A stretch of 64,000 bases of DNA. Origin: Hysterangium stoloniferum (Eukaryota; Basidiomycota; Agaricomycetes; Hysterangiales; Hysterangiaceae). Within the stretch, counting starts at the first letter, position 1. Each line of letters begins with the position of its first letter. The notes under the pieces are model-generated. The model searched no databases, was not told where the DNA came from, and was given only the letters and a program-made list of their open reading frames with translations. The stretch covers positions 124,001 through 188,000 of the forward strand of contig WHVD01000105.1 in assembly GCA_015178975.1 (NCBI GenBank), written 5' to 3'. Below are positions 55,860 through 64,000 of this stretch, piece by piece. A program made the translations under genes and the position numbers.

Positions 55860-57460
55860 TAAAGTGGATATATTTTAATGCTTTGAAGCTTGCTGGTGTG
55901 TGTGGATTATTCCATCATTACATTCATTGATATATGCAAGTTCAGAAGTTGACAGCTGGGTATCTCACTTGACGTGCCTTACCCGCATTTTATAACACCT
56001 TTGATTGCCAGTGGTGTGTCGGTAACGTCTAATTCACACGCCACATCAGTGTTGAAGAATAATGGCTGGCATGTCGAAGGCCTTGATCCATGATACAGGG
56101 ACGATATATAATCATTTATCTGGATAATGGCAACGTATCTTATCAAAACCAGCAGGATAGACAGTGCTCTTACTCCCTACTTGAATCGCTTTGTAACCGG
56201 ATTTACAAGTTGTATAACGCTACATATTTTGGGTAATTGATAGCGCATACAGTCACTTTTACCATCGTCAGGTTTTTCGTAGCTTCTCGTTCATTCCATA
56301 CACATGTAGCATAATATTCGCGAGGCTTAGCCGTGGCTAGAATCACCCCGGATTTATGAAAGACAACGAGTCCACATAGATAGCACTGATAATTCTCCCC
56401 ATCACCGTGATTGTCGTGTCACGTAGTTGGGATAGAATGAAGGTCATTGAAGAAAGCCAGAGAACACCCGCAACAATCACTCACTAATCCATGGCAACGT
56501 TTATCTCGGTCAGACTCATCTAATCTTCAAAGGCCATGTTCAATCTCCGGATCGGCTATGACGAGGCACAAAACTCGGGTCTTTACACCTTACAGAGACC
56601 GTGTGTATTTCTCTCCGTTGGAAACCTGGACCCGACGTGGGAGAGCCTTGTTCCCATAGGATCCGACTTAGAACAAACGATAGTCGTAAATATTGCAGAG
56701 AAGGACAAACGAGCACCGCCAGTCACTTTTGAGACCGGTGTAGTGTATAACCCATGCCTGGGGATCTTCCCATTGAGCGCATCTGTCAAGGGTTATAGGG
56801 AGGAGTCCGACGACACACATTGCCATCGCCGATGTTGTGGCATCACCCTTAATGTATAAAAAATGGCTTTCATTCTACAACTGCAAATGTTGCTAAGATG
56901 TGGATTTAGAGCCGAAAGGGATGCATAGGATATATATCACGCATCTGAATTGTGTGTGAGAGAGCGGCATGAATTTACTCCATCATAAATGTAGTCGATT
57001 TTTTATCGAATGATGACCCTGACAACGCTGCGGGTTCTCCAGCGAGGAATCCAAAGAACGACCACAAAGATACAGAATATCGAATAGCTTGAACGAGCCG
57101 ACGTTGTTCATTGACAAAGTCTCCCTTGTATCCAAAATGAGACTCTTTGACCACCTGGCTAGCGCAAAGTAGGAGAAGTTCTTCCATTGTCCTGATAAAA
57201 AGGTTCCTTGGCGACCGCGCCTCTTTCGACATCTCTCACCGACCATTGCACGATCTCCATGTTGGCACTCACTATATCCGCCTTGGTAATAGAAAACAGT
57301 CACACGCCGGCGGATAAACGTAGGAAGACTTTCTTTCTCCATTGCGTGGTGATCGGGCGATTTATCCCTTTCGTATGTCCTTCCAGATATAATAATATCA
57401 GGTGAAGGCACACAAGGTCGACTCCCTCGGCTACAAGACCACCAGCCACTCATTAATGTT
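55860..57460 (-). pseudogene. G2 family copy, diverged 5' part, and G1 tail remnant
   Basis: 55990-56110 is a plus-strand remnant of the G1 exon 5 end (GCCAGTGGTGTGTCGGTAAC). Minus-strand G2 follows from 57460 to 56210. A frame from 57232 starts SKEARSPRNLFIRTMEELLL and contains GFLAGEPAALSGSSFDKKST; another from 57453 contains RRVTVFYYQGGYSECQHGD. This copy diverges most from the others and may represent a second G2 subtype. Confidence 0.4.
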
Positions 57461-57599
57461 TATAGAAGTACATCAAAAATCCGAGTCAAGCACATCAAGT
57501 CAGATCCCGAGATGTCAAGTTCTCAACTCACAAATACGACTCTATCGCCGTGAAGCTATTAGCCAGCTTTTAGATAGACTGGAATATCTGCTGGATAAA

Positions 57600-58160
57600 T
57601 AATATCACCTTGTGACATTGGACTAGATTTAAGAGAATTAAAAAATTGTGAGCTGCAAGACTTAGGACTTGCACTTACCAATGAAACTCTTGTGCATCGT
57701 CAAACTCTGGATCAACGCATACAAGCTGTAGGCCTGGTGGCTTACGACATACTGATTACGTTATCACAGACGCACATAGTAGTTTTTTCATATCGTTTAC
57801 TTACCGTCATCATCGTGTACCGTACTCGCCGTTCTCGAGGAATACAGTTTGGTCCTATCAACGTCTGGACCGATGCCAATGTAAGGCTGCATTAGACAGC
57901 AGCCTTTCACAAGCCTCCACTAATAGACGGATCATCAATGGCACAAACGTTTGCACACACGGGGGTGGTGCTCAATTCCAGTCGAGATAATACGGGAAAG
58001 CCGGCATGGGTGCCGTGTCTTTCTATGAAGTAGCCAAAGCGAATGCGCAGGTGAACTCTAAGTATTGCAGGGACGGATCGGGAAAGGATAGTGGGGATGA
58101 AAATACTGCAGCGAGAAACATGATATAACTTTGAGAAGAGAACTCTGGTAATATGGCCAT
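57600..58160 (+). pseudogene. G3 repeat copy 3 (partial)
   Basis: From about 57955 the plus strand resembles the G3 first part: MGAVSFYEVAKANAQVNSKY, then GSGKDSGDENTAARNMI followed by TAA, then EENSGN. 57600-57900 carries short frames without matches (GLVAYDILITLSQTHIVVFS). A fragment, in inverted orientation to the other two copies. Confidence 0.35.
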
Positions 58161-58835
58161 GAGGCTTCAGACCCTCCCATCAAGTATTCTGTTGGAAAGG
58201 GAGCCCAAATGGTGGTTCTAGCCCAGGAGACACCACCAGATGTCCCCTTAGAAGTCCATTCCGACTGAGAGTACTCATTGATTCCGAACCCAAGAAACTG
58301 AAAAGGAAAAACACAAAGTGATATTCAGGTGTGACCGCAATTAGCATAATTAAAGAATTATTAAAATGGGTTCCTCGTTGGAATGCTGAAACGAAGCGCC
58401 TGAGGCTGTACATGATAAGCACTGCCATGGATAGCATCTCCTCCATTTATATATTCTATCCATTGATATGTCACGTCTGAAATGATGGGAAAGCTGGATT
58501 GGCCTGAAATCCAACGCTCAAGAACTGAGAAGTTACCACATTATGCGTTGACAGCTTTTCAATGAATTCCCAGCTGCCACACGTGTTGTCTACAGTATGC
58601 GATCTAATGAAGTTCAGGAATATCGGTAAAAGGTATTAAAGTAACTTGAGAGTATCCTGGCTGTATTTTTTGAAAAGGACGAGTGGGCCTTCAAGTCATT
58701 TAATAGGAAACGATGGACCAGTGGGTATCCTGTAGGAGCACAGCCTCAAAGCTATGGCTGAAGATTGACTCTCCGGCTAACTGCAACTTAAAAGGGCAGC
58801 ATTCCCTTCCGGGATGAGCATGACTCCTATCATCA
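58161..58835 (+). promoter_or_regulatory. upstream region of G1 (+)
   Basis: Begins as G1 upstream DNA at about 58330 (AGAATTATTAAAATGGG), with deletions relative to 45090-45748. 58161-58330 is unassigned. Confidence 0.4.
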
Positions 58836-58911
58836 ATGTCAACTTCCAATGAGATAACTCTGAACAGGCAACATATAATACCACTCCTACAAGGGGTTGA
58901 GTGGCTACAAC

Positions 58912-59301
58912 TGAAAGGTTGTTGTTATCAGCCTCACTCGGTCAACACGGACAGGACTGAGTTTTCTTGATTTTAATAGCAGTATGATACAAGATGAATG
59001 TGAGGTTCCCTAGGGAAGAGTGGAAAGGGATTTCATGGTCAAAAAGATTGTATCCTATCACTATAGGGTATGGGGTTTTTATATAGAGTCAAGGTGAATG
59101 GGGTGGAAGAACAAGGAACCGCATGATCAGGCACAGGGGTGCTACTTAACAATAAGGTGGCGGATCAATGAGTGGCTGATGGGAGAGGTTGGTGATGATG
59201 ACTGCATGATAAGGCACAAGGGTGCTACCAAGTGGCAGAACAATGAGTGGTTGATGGGAGAGGTTGGTGATGACGTATGTGGTAAGGTGGCCAGGCTTAC
59301 A
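58912..59301. mobile_element. solo LTR, family TGAAAGGTTG
   Basis: 390 bp, TGAAAGGTTGTTG to CCAGGCTTACA. Target duplication ACAAC (58907-58911 and 59302-59306). It shares CCTCACTCGGTC and ACGGACAGGACT-AGTTTTC with the LTR at 60520, so the two families are related. A segment with ATGAGTGG-TGATGGGAGAGG is duplicated inside (59170 and 59242). Confidence 0.87.
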
Positions 59302-60519
59302 ACAACCCTTGGTTTCACCGGCTATATTGAGGGTAGAACGACAGGATATCAATGAAACGAGAATGAGGGAAAGATTCCAGATGAAACTTCGAGAACCATG
59401 GAGCTGTCTGGAACATGGGCAAGGTTTATGTTACCGAGCACCTGAAGACGACGAGCACATACTACTGTCTGAAGAAGACGTGGAAGTTTGGGTGGAAGAA
59501 TGGGTGTGCAAGATGAAATATGTTTCTTACATGCACTCTTGACAAACCTCATGCTTTCAGTGCCAAGGAGAGAGAAATTACCATGACCCCCCGACAATTA
59601 TTAAGATGCGAGGGGGGTCCACCAACACGACATCAAATCTCGGTGCATATCAGAGCCATAATATCGACTGGGGAGGGGGCTCACTTCCTGATAGCTCATC
59701 TTCAAGTATTAAAATTTACCCAGGATATTTCTTTAGGAGTCGGTTTGGAAAGGATTGGAATGACAGTGCTGTTCAACGCAAAGAAGGTTTCGCTGATGGC
59801 AAAGTTGACGCTATACAAGCGAATGGCGCGTGGATACGGAGACGGCAAGGGCTTTAACAAGCTTCTACAAAAGTATATTACGCTGCAAAGACCGGGAATA
59901 GTCATTCAAGAGAGTGTTGATTTGATGAGGTAGGTCACAACATGGCAATCATTAAACACCGGACATACTTAGTCAATGTTTGTAGACCCATATACCCGCT
60001 CCGAATTCGACAACAGGCATCAGTGGTATTAGGGGGGTTCTATAGTTCAAGTGTTATACAGCGGAGGAAGGGAGGACACACTGACAAACTGATAGTATCT
60101 TTGGGTTCGGCCTTCCTCTGGCGTCCCGGCGCTCGATCGTTGGATGTAGATCGGCGATCAGCTGCAATTACGTCTTCACTTTCCAATGCTGTCATAAAAT
60201 CACCGCTACACACGAACGTTAAAATGAGGTTTCATCGACATTTATTCTTCAAATCGCCGGATATCTATCATCCCCATGCAATCCACCTCCCTTCCTCCTT
60301 AAGCACCTTGCGGTTATTGTGAACATGACTTATCACGTGCGTCAGCTGTCTGTAGTGGAGCTCACTGCGATCAGAGGCTTCATTGAATTCTGGTACAACC
60401 GTGCGTCCCAACATCACATCCTATTGTCTTGCTCACCAAAACCACAACAGACAAAATTACTCACACCGACTTTCCTTCTATGAATCTCCTATACAGCTTC
60501 TCGTGTGTTGCATCCACCA

Positions 60520-61119
60520 TGTAACGGTAGCGGATGTAAGGTCGTCGATTGACCTCACTCGGTCGGTACGGACAGGACTAAGTTTTCTCTGTTCGAGTCG
60601 TTAGAATATGCGAAAGATACAGGTAGAAGCTTCTGCTTGTAACTACATTAATCATGGGTTAATATATCTTGGCAGAACAAAGGAGTGGCATCAGAGACAT
60701 AGGGGGAAACAAAAGGACAATGGAGGTGGTGACACGAGGTAAGAGAACAAAGGGACAGCTTGGCGGAAGACAAAGGCGATTAGGTAAAACAAAAGAGAGT
60801 TGTGTGGAACAATGGGGATCCTATTGGTAATGTGTGCCTGTGGTAAGACGGCCAGGATTACAGCGGACTTGGGTTAGGGAGGACTTGGCATCGGGCTGTT
60901 GGGCCCGCATGACCGGAGGTGTCTTAGAATACTATTGTGTGTGTTTCACGGGGTTTTGATTTGTTGCCCGGGGCTCTACTACTATTATCATAAATAGGTA
61001 GATATCTTGTATGGTTACGGTAGTCTCTTTCGAATAGGAACCTAGTCCTACTCATTTCGTTCCCTTTTGCAAGAGCTCTCTGAGGGATTACGCTACATCT
61101 TCATAGCGGAACCCTTACA
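60520..61119. mobile_element. solo LTR, family TGTAACGGTAGC
   Basis: 600 bp, TGTAACGGTAGCGG to GAACCCTTACA. Target duplication CACCA (60515-60519 and 61120-61124). Deleting it restores GCATCCACCAAGATACCTGG of G1 exon 4. The TGTAACGG start and related 390-bp LTR suggest Gypsy type. Confidence 0.88.
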
Positions 61120-61859
61120 CACCAAGATACCTGGTTTCGAAATATTGCTGGTGATGTATTGAAAGTTGTATTGGACGACATAAACTTACATATAGCGTCC
61201 TTGACATTTCACATCGATGGGAACACGTCACATTCACTGTGGCGCGATATATTTTCCCTAGAAACCTTCTTCGATGACAGCACACTCCTCATGGACCATA
61301 TAAACCAGCTGAATGTAGTTTCTTCACTCGTTGAGCCCCTCCTAAGATATGTTGAGATTTCTTTCCCTTCCACCATCATCTGATTCCCGCCCCATCAAAA
61401 TATCCTGCCAGTCTGATTCTGACATGCATGTGTCCAAATTCGTGGTTCCTGTGGTTAGGGAAACGAATAATTGAGGTCACTCTGAAGCTGATAGCTGCAT
61501 CTTACGACATCAATTCCGCGTGTACCACAGTGTGCAACCTCAATATCATCCCCATTCTCGCCCGTCTTCTTCCACTTTGTCACGCAATGCGTGGCTCAAT
61601 CACCGATGAAAATCTCGGTGCTTCCCTGGAACGAGTAACTGTCGCGGCTCATTCCTTCCTTTGTGCCATCGCCACACCTTTCACCGGTCTGTGCGTACCA
61701 TCTAATTCAACATCCACATTAGTGTTGGAGGACCATGACTAGCGTGCTGATGTTCTTGTTCCATCCATTCCGCACGCATAATGTCTCTTTGGTAGCACTG
61801 ATACACTATCCGAACGAGGAGGAAGGATAGTACTATTACTCGTTCCTTCACTCGCCTTG

Positions 61860-63340
61860 TGGCGATATTTCTCATTTATGTAAAGCTACATACAGTGCAT
61901 ATAGTCGTTTTTCACCGCCTTTGTGTGCCTGGAATCTTCTCGTTGATGCTATACGCACGTTGCTATCACCCTCAGAAGTTTCACAGAAAGCAGCGTATCA
62001 GTTAGTTGGGATAGCATGAATCCAGTCATTGAATACCAAACAAGCAACACCCGCAGCTCACTAATCCATGCAGAGGGGTCAGATTCACGTAATCTTCAAC
62101 ATGTTTGTTCAATCTCCTGATTGGCTATCATGAGGCACAACCTCTGGAATGCAAGGAGGAACCTTGAAAACGTACAGCGACTGGGCTGGGCGCATTCTAT
62201 TAAGTATTTTCCTCCATTCGAAACCTCCCCTCGATCCTGGAGCGCCTCGCTCCCATGGGATCAGATTTGAGGACAAAGACAAGGCGAATATTGCAAAAAA
62301 GGTCAACCAGTATCCAAAGGCACTTGTGAGAGCGCTATAAGGTATAACTGATGCGTAGCGATACAGCAGACATGCGAGGAAGCCAGAGGCCATGACCACT
62401 TGATAGCCAACGGGTGTAAATTTGGTATAGCAAGCCTACCGAATGACACACCTGTATATCCCCGATATTCAGTGACCGCGGCTTGAAGGAGGAAAATGAA
62501 GAGGAAGAAGCCCCAAGCACACAGGATGTCTTGAAGAAGACGAATCATCGGTAAATTGGTATTTGATTCGGGCCGCTCATGGAAGGAAGGCCTCGTAATC
62601 TGGAATGCGCGCTTGGACATGGTGTAGGGTCTGGAACAGCCTGGAGCATCCCAGATAGCCGTTCTTCCTCCGAGCGCCTGAAACCATTGTAGTGATGAGT
62701 CTTCCAATCGAACAAGTCTTTTATTTTATTTAAAGGGAACCCTTTTGAGCACCTGGCTGGACTGGTGCTGCTATTACCACAAACAGGCAACTGAATGAAA
62801 CATGATGTCGTCATTATCGAGGTGAATACGGTTTTCAGCGTCCGAGCACGTTTTGCCATCTCTGACCCACCTTTGTACGATTCCTGGCGATTCAGAGTTC
62901 TCGTTAGTATGTATCTAAGGTTCGTTGGCCTCATCACGTGGGTTTAAAATGACTATACTCCAGGTTAGATTCCCAGCCACTCTTGAATTGACAAAGATAT
63001 ATATACAAAATGCCGGCCAGGCACGTCAAGTGAGATACCCAGCTGTCAGCTTCTGAACTTGCATATAATAATCAAGTTAATTATGTACTAATACACATAC
63101 ATCAGCAAGTTTCAAAGCATTAAAAAATATGTCCTCTTTACACAATTTATTAACAAAAATAGGTAGAAACATGAAAATGCCACGATCAGCCAGACGGGCA
63201 GGATATTACATATGATGTTTTCATCATGAACCTTGCAGGTCCAGGACGTGAAATGAGGAGCAAAACCATGATACCATTCAACCATATGAGGGGTTCCCCA
63301 TTACTCCGCTCACACGGACCGGGTAATACTAATTCTAGCG
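61860..63340 (-). pseudogene. G2 family copy, near-identical to window start
   Basis: Minus-strand frame 62937-62545 begins MMRPTNLRYILTRTLNRQES, then EMAKRARTLKT just before an intron start GTATTCACC. A frame at 62707-62303 contains SSLQWFQALGGRTAIWDAPG and FFLFIFLLQAAVTEYRGYTG. The exon after intron 1 has a TAA eight codons in (VLKRVPFK), so this copy is unlikely to be functional. 63190-63260 carries the 3' piece of the EF-hand fragment without its loop. Confidence 0.5.
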
Positions 63341-63967
63341 TGTACTTAATTATGAATATAGATTACATGCACAATTTGCTAATGAAAACCTGACGGACTC
63401 GCCACAAACAGGCATATTTACTTTCTACGCCAATTATCCCAAGTAAAGAATTATTAAAATGGGATACTCGTTGGAATTCTGAAATAATTGAACACGAAGC
63501 GGATGCTTCAGCTAAATATAGCCAGAGTGGCGGGGCTGTACCTGAGAAGCGCTGTCATGGATAGCATCCACTGCATTTACATATTCTATCAATTGACATG
63601 TCACTTCTCAACTAACGTAAGAGATTAATTCCCAAAAATCTAGCGCTCGAGAAGTCGGAAGTTGCCACAATATGCGGTGAAAGTTCATCGAACTATTCAT
63701 AACTGCCACATCTACTCTCCGCCGTAGACAATCTGTTGAATACCAAGGAATTGGTGTATACCATAGTGAGAGAACTTGAGACAATCCTGGAGCATGTATT
63801 AATGAAGGAGGTTGAGGTTTGAGGTTGTGTAAAAAGAAGGGATGAATAGCTGGGTATCCTGTACAAAGCACCGCCACAATGCGATACCTTGAAATTTATT
63901 CCCTTGATAACTGTAACTTAAAAGCGCAGCATCCCCTTCCGGTATCACAACCACCTGCTACCCACCA
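63341..63967 (+). promoter_or_regulatory. upstream region of the last G1 copy
   Basis: Colinear with 1480-2010 and 2961-3021, and lacks the TIR element found there. It gives the uninterrupted reference for that insertion (TTCCCTTGATAACTGTAACT). Confidence 0.6.
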
Positions 63968-64000
63968 ATGTCGACTTCAAACGAGAGGACGCTGAGCAGC
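63968..64000 (+). CDS. G1 family copy, first 11 codons only
   Basis: The start ATG follows CTACCCACCA as in all other G1 copies and reads MSTSNERTLSS up to the window edge, most like the copy at 52742. The rest lies outside the window, so its state is unknown. Confidence 0.6.
   Translation, partial: MSTSNERTLSS

Larger units (their letters stand above)
58836..61742 (+). pseudogene. G1 family copy with two solo LTRs
   Basis: Exon 1 starts at 58836 and is split after about 25 codons by the solo LTR at 58912-59301; it resumes QPLVSPAILRVERQD and ends at 59503. Intron 1 is 57 nt (59504-59560). Exon 2 has a frameshift near 59740 (IYPGYFFRSRF). Exon 3 has indels. Exon 4 is split at its start by the second LTR at 60520-61119 and then reads WFRNIAGDVLKVVLDD. 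Exon 5 (about 61440-61742) stops early at LVLEDHD. It is clearly dead, but very informative about exon order. Confidence 0.75.

Noticed and set aside
60580..60600. Possible tRNA B-box (GTTCGAGTC)
   Set aside because: No matching A-box or cloverleaf; it lies within a solo LTR.

Overview
The window is eukaryotic and reads as repeat-rich DNA from a basidiomycete fungus, most likely an Agaricomycete. The signs are short GT-AG introns (47-95 nt) with intact frames across them, a chromodomain Ty3/Gypsy retrotransposon, a RepHel Helitron, several solo LTRs with 5-bp target duplications, and a Gal4-type Zn2Cys6 spacing in an accessory gene. No rRNA, tRNA or CRISPR was seen. Species cannot be named from sequence alone.

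Layout. (1) 1-11146 and 34381-64000 consist almost entirely of copies and fragments of a locally multiplied gene family, called here G1 and G2, with lesser families G3 and an EF-hand fragment. G1 is a five-exon gene of about 560 codons with no recognised domain. G2 lies on the opposite strand beyond the 3' end of G1, so a G1>/<G2 pair is the basic unit, and neighbouring pairs share a divergent G2/G1 upstream region of several hundred bases. Only the G1 copy at 3022-4998 joins all five exons in frame. The others are truncated, frameshifted, chimeric or cut by transposons. The first 2 kb of the window and its last 2.1 kb are near-identical copies of the same unit.

(2) 11147-34380 is one block of transposons in a single G2/G1 upstream region. 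Three Helitrons stand tail to head with no spacer: A (11147-13931, non-autonomous, minisatellite-filled), B (13932-29968, with the RepHel gene) and C (29969-34380, non-autonomous, minisatellite-filled). Each starts with TC and ends with CTTG. The block lies between a host A and a host T, and uninterrupted paralogous sites exist near 42571 and, reversed, near 51835.

(3) Inside Helitron B lies a Ty3/Gypsy chromovirus (18352-27263; 720-bp LTRs; TSD CAGGG). It has gag, pol with a chromodomain, an 11-nt self-priming signal, and an antisense spliced gene between pol and the 3' LTR. Inside its reverse transcriptase, exactly at the YLDD catalytic motif, sits a 1.2-kb terminal-inverted-repeat element (21676-22871). 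The nesting is therefore three deep.

(4) Further mobile DNA in the gene family: a 0.95-kb inverted-repeat element (2011-2955) and five solo LTRs (40802-41106, 48047-48352, 55136-55484, 58912-59301, 60520-61119), each with a perfect 5-bp TSD.

How the parts act together: the family has spread by duplication and inversion and serves as landing ground for transposons. Helitron B once coded for a rolling-circle transposase that could have mobilised A and C in trans, but it now carries a frameshift, a stop codon and the Gypsy insertion. The Gypsy element is young by its LTRs (one difference found in 720 bp) yet already disabled by the inserted element and by a stop ahead of its chromodomain.
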